64,000 nt of DNA, taken from positions 62,001-126,000 of the forward strand of contig NZ_JOEQ01000005.1 of the NCBI RefSeq assembly GCF_000721075.1, written 5' to 3'. Numbering within the stretch: position 1 is the first letter of the stretch; every line of letters starts with the position of its first letter. Shown piece after piece: positions 49,322 through 57,745 of the stretch. The position numbers were made by a program, and so were the translations under genes. Origin of the DNA: Streptosporangium amethystogenes. Lineage in GTDB: Bacteria; Actinomycetota; Actinomycetes; Streptosporangiales; Streptosporangiaceae. The notes under the pieces were generated by a model. It saw only the letters and a list, made by a program, of their open reading frames with translations. It made no database searches and was not told the DNA's origin.

Positions 49322-50221
49322 GTGCATGACATGGGGGAGGCCGAGTGGGAACGCCTGCTCGACCAGTTGAACAGCGGGGACTGCACGCCGTTCCTGGGGT
49401 CCGGGGCGTGCGTGGGCACTCTGCCGACCGGGACGGCGCTGAGCCGCGACATGGCGCGCCGATGGGACTATCCGTTCGACGACGACCATGATCTCCCGCG
49501 GGTGACGCAGTTCGCGGTGATGCGATATGGGGATTCGGTATATGTGAAGAGGCGGATCTGCGACGAGCTCGACGCCGGGGGCGCACCCGACTTCCTCGAC
49601 CCCCTGGAACCGCACGGTCTGCTCGCGAGTTTCCCGCTTCCGGTATATCTGACGACGAACTACGACGACTTCATCCTGCGCTCGCTCGAAGCCGTGGGAA
49701 AAAGACCGAATGTGGCTGTATGTCCATGGAACAAAGGGCTGGCCTACGCCGAGGATCTGTTCAGCAGCGAGGCGGGCTGGAATCCCAGACCCGAGGCTCC
49801 GCTCATCTACCACCTGCACGGCAGCCTGCAGGATCCGGCGTCGATAGTGCTGGCGGAGGACGACTATCTGGAGTTTCTCACCAACCTCGCGGTGGACGGT
49901 GTCGCGGGCGGCCAGCGGATGCTGCCCACCTCCATTCTCGCGGCGCTGACCAGGAGGCCCCTGCTGTTCATCGGATACAGCCTGCAGGACTGGACGTTTC
50001 GTGTGCTTTTCCATGGGTTGTTGAAAGCCGTTCCCGGAATCAACCGCCGCAGGCACGTGAGCGTCCAGCTCGCCCCCTCGCTCGCCAGCACGAAGGCGGA
50101 CGTGCTGGAAGTCCAGCGCCAGCTGGCCAGATACTACGAAGACTGGCGGATCTCCATCTTCTGGGGGACGGCGGAGGAGTTCTGCCGTGAGCTGCGCCGG
50201 CGGATGGGACCGGTGCCGTGA
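49322..50221 (+). CDS. SIR2-like (NAD-binding) protein, right arm
   Basis: 299 residues from GTG 49322 (ATG 49331 aligns best with the left-arm start; the frame is open from 49160). Motifs are CTPFLGSGACVGTLPTG, YLTTNYDDFILRSLEA, IYHLHGSLQDPASIVL and LLFIGYSLQDWTFRVLFHGLL. The residues corresponding to the NAD-hydrolysing Asn and His are present. It ends WRISIFWGTAEEFCRELRRRMG, as the left copy does. Four-base overlap (GTGA) with the NTPase gene. About half identical to the left-arm protein by eye. Confidence 0.85.
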   Translation: MHDMGEAEWERLLDQLNSGDCTPFLGSGACVGTLPTGTALSRDMARRWDYPFDDDHDLPRVTQFAVMRYGDSVYVKRRICDELDAGGAPDFLDPLEPHGLLASFPLPVYLTTNYDDFILRSLEAVGKRPNVAVCPWNKGLAYAEDLFSSEAGWNPRPEAPLIYHLHGSLQDPASIVLAEDDYLEFLTNLAVDGVAGGQRMLPTSILAALTRRPLLFIGYSLQDWTFRVLFHGLLKAVPGINRRRHVSVQLAPSLASTKADVLEVQRQLARYYEDWRISIFWGTAEEFCRELRRRMGPVP

Positions 50222-52239
50222 CCTCTGACGTGACCTCCGACCTTGTCCGGCCGGACGAGGCCGGCCAGCCGTACGTCGGCCTGCGGGCCTTCCGCCGCGA
50301 GGACCGAGCCAAGTTCTTCGGCCGAGACAGGGAGGCGTACGAGGTCTCCGACCTGTGGCAGGCCGGGCGCCTGACCGTGCTGTACGGACCGTCGGGCGTG
50401 GGCAAGACCTCGCTGATCCAGGCGGGCGTGCTCCCGCTGCTGGACATCGGCAGGACCGACGTCCTGCCGATAGGCAGGGTGTCGCACGGCTCGCCCTTCC
50501 CCTCGGCCGCGCTCTCCCGGCACAACCCGCACGTGTTCGCGCTGCTGTCGTCGTGGTCTCCCACCGAGACGCCCACCCGGCTGGCGGGGCTGACGATCCG
50601 TGAGTTCCTCAGCCGGCGCCCGCCGCGCCAGGATCCCTACGGCGACCCGGTCCTCACCCTGGCCGCGATCGACCAGGCCGAGGAGCTCTTCGGGGACTTC
50701 GCCCATCGCCAGCCGTACCGGGAGTGGTTCATCGGCCAGCTCGTCGAGGCGCTGGACGACGACCCGAACCTGCGCCTTCTCATCTCGATCCGCGAGGACT
50801 ACCTCGCCGCGATCCTTCCCCACGAGCCGAAGCTGGCGGGCATGGCCAGGAGCCGCTTCTCGCTGACCGCCCTTGACACGGCCGCCGCTGTCCGGGCGAC
50901 CGAGGGCCCGCTGGAGGGAACGGGACGCTCGTTCGCCCCGGGCGCGGCGCGCGGCCTGGTCGACGATCTCCGCATGATCAGGGTCGGCAGGGCACTGGGC
51001 GAGGAGGTCGTCGCCGACGCCAAGGTGGTCGAGCCCGTCCAGTTGCAGGTCGTGTGCTCGGCCATGTGGCATTCCCTGCCCGAGGACGTGCGGGTCATCT
51101 CCTTGGACCACGTCCGCAGGTTCGCCAACGCCGATCGCTCCCTCACCGGCTTCTCCGAGCGGATGATCGCCGAGGTGGCCCACGACCACTTCGGTGACGA
51201 CGTCGCCGAGCTCAGAAGCTGGCTGCGCCGCTGCTTCATCACCGAACTCGGCACCCGCGAGGTCGTCTACCAGGGGGAGACCGTCACCGCCGGCATGCCG
51301 AACGCGGTGGTCAGGGCGCTGGTGGACCGCCACATCCTGCGTGAGGACATCAAGGCGGGCACACGCTGGTGCGAGCTGTCGCACGAGCGTCTCATCCAGC
51401 CGATCCTGCAGAACGACCGCCTCGTCGTGCAGGCCGACAGCCGGGCCCTTCCCGACGACTACCTGCGGGCCGCCGAGCTCTCGTTCCGCGACGGGGAGTT
51501 CGCGCTGGCCGCCAAGCAGGCCGAAGAGGCTCTGGAGCGGTGTGGTGACAACACCAGGATCCGCGCGGAGATCGAGTCCTTTCTCGGCAACGTGGCGCAT
51601 CGGCGGGAGGACTTCGAGAAGGCCGTGTCGCACTACCGCACCGCCGCGGTCCTCTTCGAGACGCTGGGGGCGACGTCGGCCGTCGGCGGCCTGCTCGCCG
51701 GGATCGGCCGGCTGCGGCTGGTCCAGGGGCGCCCCTCGGTCGCGGTGCGGGAGCTGTACTCGGCGATACGCCGCATCCCCAACGACATGAGCATTCAGAC
51801 CGAGCTCGCCTGGGCGCTCTGGTACGACGGCCATCCCGATGCGGCGCGTGACGTTCTCAACGACGTTCTGGGAAGGGAGGGAAACCTCACCGAGGCGTTG
51901 CGGGCACGGGGCGAGATCCTCGCCGGGCTCGGCCGGGCGGAAGCGGCGTTGCGCGACCTCGACCGGGTCAGGCCGCTGCAGTGGCCCTCCACCCGGGCCG
52001 CCCACGCCCTCGCGCTGGCCCTGCTGGGGCGCTTCCCCGAGGCAAGGCGGGAGATCAGGGCTGTGCTGGCCGAGGTGGGAGATCACGGTCCGGTGCTGCT
52101 GTATGCCGCCCGGATCGAGGCTCTGGCCGGCGACGCCTCGGCGGCGGCCGATCTGGCCCGGAGGGCGGGGACGGCGAGGGCGCCCACCCTCCCTGCCCAT
52201 CTCGCGGCCGAAGCGGCTCGGTTGGTCGCCAGGTCGTGA
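50218..52239 (+). CDS. nSTAND1-type NTPase with C-terminal TPR-like repeats (right arm)
   Basis: 673 residues. It has PYVGLRAFRREDRAKFFGRD at the N-terminus, Walker A YGPSGVGKTSLIQAG (about 56-70), LAAIDQAEELFGD, EPVQLQVVCSAMWHSLPEDV and RWCELSHERLIQPIL. Helical repeats follow (ALAAKQAEEALERCGD, VRELYSAIRRIPNDMS, EALRARGEILAGLGRAEAALRDLDRV). It is homologous to the left-arm NTPase to the last residues, so its 3' end is genuine even though the MFS gene on the other strand overlaps it by 185 bases. Predicted ATP-driven switch for the co-translated SIR2-like protein. Confidence 0.85.
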   Translation: MTSDVTSDLVRPDEAGQPYVGLRAFRREDRAKFFGRDREAYEVSDLWQAGRLTVLYGPSGVGKTSLIQAGVLPLLDIGRTDVLPIGRVSHGSPFPSAALSRHNPHVFALLSSWSPTETPTRLAGLTIREFLSRRPPRQDPYGDPVLTLAAIDQAEELFGDFAHRQPYREWFIGQLVEALDDDPNLRLLISIREDYLAAILPHEPKLAGMARSRFSLTALDTAAAVRATEGPLEGTGRSFAPGAARGLVDDLRMIRVGRALGEEVVADAKVVEPVQLQVVCSAMWHSLPEDVRVISLDHVRRFANADRSLTGFSERMIAEVAHDHFGDDVAELRSWLRRCFITELGTREVVYQGETVTAGMPNAVVRALVDRHILREDIKAGTRWCELSHERLIQPILQNDRLVVQADSRALPDDYLRAAELSFRDGEFALAAKQAEEALERCGDNTRIRAEIESFLGNVAHRREDFEKAVSHYRTAAVLFETLGATSAVGGLLAGIGRLRLVQGRPSVAVRELYSAIRRIPNDMSIQTELAWALWYDGHPDAARDVLNDVLGREGNLTEALRARGEILAGLGRAEAALRDLDRVRPLQWPSTRAAHALALALLGRFPEARREIRAVLAEVGDHGPVLLYAARIEALAGDASAAADLARRAGTARAPTLPAHLAAEAARLVARS

Positions 52240-53536
52240 GCACTCGCGTGGCCGCGTGGGCCCCGGTCGCCCGGACCTCCCTGGCCGTCCCGGCGATGCC
52301 GAGTCGCGCACAGAGGTTCAGCAGTGCCGCGAGCGTCACCACCAGGGCGACGCAGAACATCAGGCCGGCCAGGATGACGGCCGCCATCCGGACGCCCGCC
52401 ACGGCGACCAGGGTCCCGCCGAGGGGGGCCGCGACGCACACGGCGCTGTACGTGACGAGCCGGTGCACGCTCATCACACGCCCGAGCCTGCTCTTGTCGA
52501 CGGTGTCGACCTCGAAGGTCCTGATGGCCACGTTGCTGAGCGCCCCGGTGCACCCGGTCAGCAGTATCGCGAGCCCGAAGAAGATCGGCTCGGCACCGTA
52601 CGCCGCGATGAGGAGCGCCAGCACCCAGATCCACAGCTGGGCGAAGAGCGTGGAGTTTCTCGGCTCGAGCTTGAGGTAGGGAGCCAGGCTCGATCCCGCC
52701 ACCCCGCCCATCCCTCCGGCGGCCAGTACCAGGCCGACCTCGTAGGAGGGCAGGTTCGCCGACCCGGCAATGAAGATCATGATGAGCGCGTTGATCATCA
52801 GATTGGTGACCATGGTCAGGGCCATGGCCTTGCGCAGGAACGGGTGCCTCGCCAGTTCGCTGAAGCCGTCGGCGATCTCCCGCAGCAGGTGCCGCCCCGC
52901 CAGGCTTCTGAGCCCGTCGACGAGCCCGTCGACGAGCCCGCCGGCGATCTCGCGGATCGCGTGCGACCGGGGCCGGCGCCCTCTCCCGCCGCCCGTCACG
53001 CTCAGAGGGGACAGCAGCGCCAGGAAGAACAGCGCGGAGTTCACCGCGAAGGACGCCACCTGCATGATCCCGAAAAGCCACCCGCCCAGTGGCCTGCCCG
53101 CCAGTACCGCGACGTGCGAGATCGTCTCGCTCCTGGCCATCGCGACGGAGACCTGCTCCCTCGGGACGAGGGACGAGATCAAGGCCGTCTCCGCCAGCGA
53201 GTAGACGACCCACAGCGTGCCCTCCAGGAAGGCCGCCACCAGCAGGTGCGGGAGCGACGGCCAGTCGAGGGCGAGGGCGAGGAACACGCTGAAGACGGCC
53301 AGCCCCCGCAGGGTCTCGGTGAGGAGCATGAGCGAGCGCGGGTTCACCCGGTCGGCCAGGACGCCCGCCGGAATGTAGAAGATCAGGACCGGAAACGTCA
53401 GGGCGAAGCTGGTCCAGCCCGCCTGCACCGGAGATCCGGTCAAGGCCAGTGCCAGGAGGGGATAGGCGACGCTCACGGCTCGTGATCCCACGGTGGAGAA
53501 CGTCAGTCCCAGCCAGACACGGGCGAATTTTCTCAT
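52055..53536 (-). CDS. MFS transporter with read-through C-terminal tail
   Basis: 493 residues; the first ~415 carry about 12 hydrophobic helices and the MFS loop ADRVNPRSLMLLTETLRG, of the EntS-like exporter type. The last ~75 residues are Pro/Arg-rich (DRPPPRRRRPEPRSG and similar) and are read almost entirely from DNA antisense to the conserved 3' end of the NTPase gene. The original stop codon therefore seems to have been lost where the FxsA locus joins. A direct repeat (GLVDGLVDGL) sits in the central loop. Export of the FxsA product is possible but unproven. Confidence 0.75.
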   Translation of the reverse strand: MRKFARVWLGLTFSTVGSRAVSVAYPLLALALTGSPVQAGWTSFALTFPVLIFYIPAGVLADRVNPRSLMLLTETLRGLAVFSVFLALALDWPSLPHLLVAAFLEGTLWVVYSLAETALISSLVPREQVSVAMARSETISHVAVLAGRPLGGWLFGIMQVASFAVNSALFFLALLSPLSVTGGGRGRRPRSHAIREIAGGLVDGLVDGLRSLAGRHLLREIADGFSELARHPFLRKAMALTMVTNLMINALIMIFIAGSANLPSYEVGLVLAAGGMGGVAGSSLAPYLKLEPRNSTLFAQLWIWVLALLIAAYGAEPIFFGLAILLTGCTGALSNVAIRTFEVDTVDKSRLGRVMSVHRLVTYSAVCVAAPLGGTLVAVAGVRMAAVILAGLMFCVALVVTLAALLNLCARLGIAGTAREVRATGAHAATRVLTTWRPTEPLRPRDGQGGWAPSPSPPSGPDRPPPRRRRPEPRSGRHTAAPDRDLPPRPAQP

Positions 53537-53987
53537 CGGCTAGTTCTAAGTCGCTCTCTAATCCCTGGCCATATCACGACTTAGCCGCCCGCCGTCCCCG
53601 TCCGCGTCCCTGGGGACACTTCACAAGGCGACGGAGGATAGAGCTATCCCGACTCCCACCAGATGGCGTTTCCTTACGAAAGGTCGCAGGATTCAACAAC
53701 AACGAGAGCCCGTTTCGGTGAAACGGGCCCCAGCGGTGTCGCTAAGTCACTTGAGTCCCAAAAGCATAGCGTCGAAAAAGAGCAGCCGGGAAAGGTTGGT
53801 CATTCCCATGCCGAGAAAAGGGACGTTTCGGAATCCTTGGTGGAAATTACAGGTCGTCGACGGCGCTCGGCGGCCGAATCGACGCGACCGGTGAGCGGCC
53901 CCCGGGAATGGGGCCGCCTATGCCGGTTTCGGTCACCGCGGACGGCCGGTTCTCGGGGGCGGAAATCACCCCGAGGAGGCCGGAGAT
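53537..53987. other. 451-bp gene-free stretch
   Basis: It holds the MFS promoter side, a strong 9-bp hairpin (53708-53728) and no convincing gene. A 28-codon plus-strand frame at 53808-53894 (MPRKGTFRNPWWKLQ...) has a distant GGAAAGG and is basic, but nothing supports expression. Confidence 0.5.
53708..53728. terminator. Hairpin downstream of the 556-residue protein gene
   Basis: GCCCGTTTC-ggt-GAAACGGGC, a perfect 9-bp stem with a 3-base loop, about 260 bp past the 53988 stop. A terminator or RNA-processing site. Confidence 0.5.
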
Positions 53988-55658
53988 TCAGGCAGGCAGC
54001 TGGGCGTCCAGGCGGTAGCCGTCCACGGTGACGTAGACCTGGTCACCCGGCCGGGCGTTCAGGCGCATCAGGACGGGCTGCAGGGAGTCGAAGACAGGAT
54101 GGTCCCGCCAGACCAGGACCACCGCGTTGTCACCGGGACCGGTGACCGAAAGCAGCGTGCCGGGACGCATGCCCAGCCGGGTGGCGTATCCCTCGGGCAC
54201 GGCCACGGGACCGCCCCGCAGGTGGTCGCTGGTCACCTCGATGCGCTGCCAGCGGCTCGGGTCGGCCGACGGGCTCGCGGGCGGGTGGAGCGGAGCCCGC
54301 TGGCTGGTGATCAGGTGTGGCCGGGTGTTACCGCCGGACAGGGCCGACAGCGTGGCCAGGGCGGCGCGGGGATCGATGCTGCCGGTGTTCACCTGCGGTA
54401 TCGGCTGGCCGCCGCGGTGGTGGTGGCCGTTGGCCCCCGGAGTGCGGCGGGGCAGCTGCCTGGTCGCCTCGGAGGCGGTCTCCTGGGCAGGTGTCTCCTG
54501 CCCGCTCGCGGCGAGGGCGTCCAGCCAGGCCTGGGCCGAGTGGGCCCGGATGCCGAGCTGGTGCTCCATGAGCGCGACCGCGTCGGTGTCGATCGGCTTG
54601 TTCGCCAGGAGCTGGCGGGTCCTGTCGCGCAGGCCGCCCAGATCGCCCACGACGAGCCAGTCGTCCTGGAGCCGCCGATCGGGCATGAGCGTGACCAGCA
54701 CCCGCCAGAGCGGGGTCTGGAGGGTGGGGACCTCGATCGGGTGCGCGGGATCCGCGCCCATGAGCTGGTCCTTGGTGGCGGCGGCGCCCAGCCACTCGGT
54801 CAGCCCGAACATGTGCCCGGTCAGCGGCGCGGATTCCGAGGAACGCAGCCAGAGCAGGATGCGCTCCTCGGCGGTGCGCTGGGCCGCGGAGAGCGCGTCG
54901 CGGTCGGCGTTCAGTTTGTGCGCGAGCGCGCGCAGGCTGATCGGGTCGACCGCGAAGAGCCGTTCCACGGCGACCGCGCGTTCCAGCGGGCTCCAGTCGC
55001 GGAACATGTTGTCCACCAGGCGCACCAGCGGATAGTCGCTGAGGCGTACCGGGGGTTTGGCGGCGGGGGGTTCGGGGGCGGGGGCCGGGGCGACCGGATC
55101 CGGGGCCGGCGGCCGGTGCTGCTCCTGCGGCGCGGGCGGCTGGGCCGGGATCGATGGCGTGGGCATCTGCGCGGGGGGCTGTTCCGGTGCCTGGGACTGA
55201 GCCTGGGCGGCCGGCACGACCTGTTCGGCGAGCCCTGGGGTACGGCTGAGCACCTCGCGGAACATGGCGGTGACCAGGACCTCGGGAGAGGCGGGCATCG
55301 CGGGCCCGCTCAGGTCTCCGGCGGTCAGGCGGCGCAGGCGACTCCAGCCGCCCAGCCCGGTGATGGCCAGGCGTGCGGGCTCCGGCCAGCCCGGCAGGGT
55401 GGGGTCGACCGTGTGCACGTGCAGGGCGGGCAGCACGTCGCTCAGCGGAAGGTGGTCCCAGCGCGACAGCGAGAGCCGGGCCAGCCTGTCGCAGACCCAG
55501 TCGAGCCCGGCGGAGCCGAGGGCCTTGGGCAGGGTGACCGAGGACCACCAGCCGGCGGGCAGCCGGGGGTCGGCCAGGGCTTCGGCGACTTGCTGGGGAC
55601 GGCTCCAGCGCAGGGCTGGGACCAGATCACTCAGGCAGATCGATGACTCGGCATCCAT
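53988..55658 (-). CDS. Uncharacterised actinobacterial protein, proline-rich with helical domains
   Basis: 556 residues. Residues about 1-150 are a helical domain (LSDLVPALRWSRPQQVAEALADPRLPAGWW). Residues ~155-205 are a Pro/Ala/Gln-rich linker. A middle helical part (PLVRLVDNMFRDWSPLERAVAVERLFAVDPISLRALAHKLNADRDALSAAQR) resembles sigma-factor region 4 or a death-fold-like helix bundle in pattern. The C-terminal ~120 residues are beta-rich (WQRIEVTSDHLRGGPVAVPEGYATRLGMRPGTLLSV). I do not recognise the protein. The HTH-like stretch suggests regulation, but this is weak. It has its own transcript; ATG 55658. Confidence 0.75.
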   Translation of the reverse strand: MDAESSICLSDLVPALRWSRPQQVAEALADPRLPAGWWSSVTLPKALGSAGLDWVCDRLARLSLSRWDHLPLSDVLPALHVHTVDPTLPGWPEPARLAITGLGGWSRLRRLTAGDLSGPAMPASPEVLVTAMFREVLSRTPGLAEQVVPAAQAQSQAPEQPPAQMPTPSIPAQPPAPQEQHRPPAPDPVAPAPAPEPPAAKPPVRLSDYPLVRLVDNMFRDWSPLERAVAVERLFAVDPISLRALAHKLNADRDALSAAQRTAEERILLWLRSSESAPLTGHMFGLTEWLGAAATKDQLMGADPAHPIEVPTLQTPLWRVLVTLMPDRRLQDDWLVVGDLGGLRDRTRQLLANKPIDTDAVALMEHQLGIRAHSAQAWLDALAASGQETPAQETASEATRQLPRRTPGANGHHHRGGQPIPQVNTGSIDPRAALATLSALSGGNTRPHLITSQRAPLHPPASPSADPSRWQRIEVTSDHLRGGPVAVPEGYATRLGMRPGTLLSVTGPGDNAVVLVWRDHPVFDSLQPVLMRLNARPGDQVYVTVDGYRLDAQLPA

Positions 55659-55722
55659 CGGCGGACCGCAACCTCCCCAAAGTGACGCGTGTGGCTAATG
55701 GTGCAGCCTACGCCGCAAGCTA

Positions 55723-56673
55723 TCAATTGGTGTTAAGAGGGTAAAGCTCGTTCGTACCCAACTCCGACGGAAGGATACGTGGACGGCCTCCCAGTACCGT
55801 CACGGCCTCCGCTCCGGCACGACGTCCGGCGTCCAGCGCGGCCTCGTCGTCGGCCCCGCTCAGCAGGGCCGTAAGCAACCCCGCGGCGAACGCGTCCCCC
55901 GCTCCGATGGAGTCAATCACCTCGGTGGTGAGTGCGGGAACCCGGGCGGCCAACTTTCCGTTCCTGGCCATCAGCGCGCCGCGGGAGCCGAGTTTCACCG
56001 CCGCCGCGCCGTAGCGCAGGCTCAGAATCTCCGCCGCGCCCTCGGCCGAGGTCTCGCGGGTGAGCAGCAGCGCCTCGTCCAGATTGGGGATGATCAGCTG
56101 GGCGGTCAGGGTCTCCTGGATGAACCGCTCGACGCCGAACGAGCGCAGGAATCCGGTCGAGGCGGGGTCGACGCTGATCGAGACGCCGCGCCGGGAAGCC
56201 TCGGCCATGGCCAGCCGGGAAAGCTGGAGTCCCGGCTCGGCGAACAGCGTGTATCCGGACAGGTGAAGGTGGCCCACCCCCTCCAGCAGGCTCTCGTCCC
56301 AGTCGCCTGTGCCGATGTGCCCGCCCGCCCCCCGGTTGGTGAGCATGGAACGCTCCCCGGTCACGTCGACCATGGCGATCACCACGGCCGTCGGCCGGTC
56401 GGGGTCGACCCGCAGGTGCGGCCGTACCCCGAAGCGCCGCAGTTCGGCGGCGTGCCAGTCGGCGGTGTCGAAGCCGACCCGGGTCAGGATGCGGGTGTCG
56501 GCGCCCAGCCGGGCGGCCCAGGAGGCCGTGTTGGCCCCCGAGCCGCCGGGACGCAGCACGATGTCGGCGGCGGTGTCCGTGCCGACGGCCAGACCGCTCA
56601 TGGCCGGCCCGCCGTGCAGCGCGACGACGTCGGTCACCACGTCGCCGATGACCAGTAGACCCGTTCCGGTCAT
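55723..56673 (-). CDS. psuK: PfkB-family sugar kinase, probable pseudouridine kinase
   Basis: 316 residues. Front motif RPGGSGANTASWAARLGA (PfkB signature 1) and, near the end, DSIGAGDAFAAGLLTALL (signature 2 with the catalytic Asp). The middle contains SVDPASTGFLRSFG and IIPNLDEALLLT. Seven bases separate it from psuG upstream, so the two are co-transcribed. Family members phosphorylate ribokinase-type sugars or nucleosides; the PsuG neighbour makes pseudouridine the likely substrate. Confidence 0.85.
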   Translation of the reverse strand: MTGTGLLVIGDVVTDVVALHGGPAMSGLAVGTDTAADIVLRPGGSGANTASWAARLGADTRILTRVGFDTADWHAAELRRFGVRPHLRVDPDRPTAVVIAMVDVTGERSMLTNRGAGGHIGTGDWDESLLEGVGHLHLSGYTLFAEPGLQLSRLAMAEASRRGVSISVDPASTGFLRSFGVERFIQETLTAQLIIPNLDEALLLTRETSAEGAAEILSLRYGAAAVKLGSRGALMARNGKLAARVPALTTEVIDSIGAGDAFAAGLLTALLSGADDEAALDAGRRAGAEAVTVLGGRPRILPSELGTNELYPLNTN

Positions 56674-56680
56674 GGTTTCC

Positions 56681-57622
56681 TCAGTTTCCCCGGCTCCAGG
56701 AGGCCGCGATCCGTCCGGCGAGGCGGACGTTGCCCCGCACCGCGGCCAGGTTCGCCTCGAGCGAGGCGCCGTCGGTGCCGCGTACCAGGTAGCCCAGGAG
56801 GAACGGGGTGATGGCCTGACCGGTGATCTTCTGTTCCTCGGCCGCCGCGAGAGCCTCGGCGAGCACCCGGTCGTGCAGTTCGGGGTCGAGCTGCTCCGAC
56901 AGCGGCACCGGGTTGGCGACGATCAGCGCGCTCTCCGGGCCGCCCAGCGCGTCCTGGGCCCGCATGATGTCCGCGGCCTCGGCCGGGGTCTCGATCCGCC
57001 AGTCGATCGGCTCGCCCGAGGTGTGCAGGTAGAAGCCGGGGAACTCGTCGGTACGGAACCCCGCGATCGTGACGCCGCGGGTCTCCAGCCGCTGCAGGGT
57101 GGCTCCGACGTCCAGGATCGACTTCACGCCCGCGCAGACCACGGTGATGCGGGTCCGGCTCAGCATGTCGAGGTCGGCCGACTCGTCCTGACTGTCGGTC
57201 CACCCGCGGTGCACACCCCCGAGACCGCCGGTGGCGAAGATCCGGATGCCCGCCCTGGCGGCCAGGAACGAGGTGGCGGAGACCGTGGTCGCGCCGCTCG
57301 CCCCGAGCGCGGCGGCGGCGGGCAGGTCGCGGAAGCCCAGCTTGCGGAGCCCGGGTTCGCCGGCGATGCGCTCCAGCTGGCTCTTGTCGAGACCGATGCA
57401 CGCCACGCCGTCCAGCACCGCGATCGTCGCCGGCACCGCCCCGGCCTCGCGGACGAGCTGCTCGAGTTCCACCGCGACCTGGAGGTTGCGGGGCTGGGGC
57501 AGGCCGTGCGAGATGATCGTGGACTCCAGGGCCACGATCGGGGCGCCCTGTTCCAGCGCCTCGGCCACCTCGGTCGAGGGGCGCAGCGTGCCGCCGGTGA
57601 GGGACTGTCGGGTGGTACGCAT
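56681..57622 (-). CDS. psuG: Pseudouridine-5'-phosphate glycosidase
   Basis: 313 residues, of usual family length. It contains VALESTIISHGLPQPRNLQVA, PATIAVLDGVACIGL, SATSFLAARAGIRIFATGGLGGVHRG (catalytic Lys/Asp region), VCAGVKSILDVGATLQRLET and NPVPLSEQL, all characteristic of PsuG/YeiN. It splits pseudouridine 5'-phosphate into uracil and ribose 5-phosphate, following the PsuK kinase. Starts at ATG 57622 with AAGGAGAC upstream; a palindrome lies about 52 bp further upstream. Confidence 0.94.
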   Translation of the reverse strand: MRTTRQSLTGGTLRPSTEVAEALEQGAPIVALESTIISHGLPQPRNLQVAVELEQLVREAGAVPATIAVLDGVACIGLDKSQLERIAGEPGLRKLGFRDLPAAAALGASGATTVSATSFLAARAGIRIFATGGLGGVHRGWTDSQDESADLDMLSRTRITVVCAGVKSILDVGATLQRLETRGVTIAGFRTDEFPGFYLHTSGEPIDWRIETPAEAADIMRAQDALGGPESALIVANPVPLSEQLDPELHDRVLAEALAAAEEQKITGQAITPFLLGYLVRGTDGASLEANLAAVRGNVRLAGRIAASWSRGN

Positions 57623-57673
57623 GAGCTGGTTCTGTCTCCTTGTCCGAGGTCGTAATCATTGCTTGCTTTTGGA

Positions 57674-57692
57674 ACGGTGTAAACGACACCGT
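57674..57692. promoter_or_regulatory. Candidate operator of psuG-psuK
   Basis: ACGGTGT-aaacg-ACACCGT, a perfect 7-bp inverted repeat about 52 bp upstream of psuG. The spacing and TGTAAACG centre resemble LacI-family sites. No regulator gene is adjacent. Confidence 0.5.
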
Positions 57693-57745
57693 CTTCCCCA
57701 AAAAGAGCACGTTACGGCGGTTGCCGGGAGACGTCCACTTAAAGA

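Noticed and set aside
34956..52239. Mobile element or prophage
   Set aside because: No integrase, transposase, tRNA junction or obvious flanking direct repeats were seen.
50134..52311. Long minus-strand open frame (725 codons) opposite the right-arm NTPase
   Set aside because: Antisense shadow; the plus-strand protein has conserved STAND motifs and a homologous copy.
53808..53894. 28-codon basic peptide frame (MPRKGTFRNPWWKLQ start)
   Set aside because: The only ribosome-site-like sequence is too far away, there is no family resemblance, and it lies in a stretch without other coding signals.
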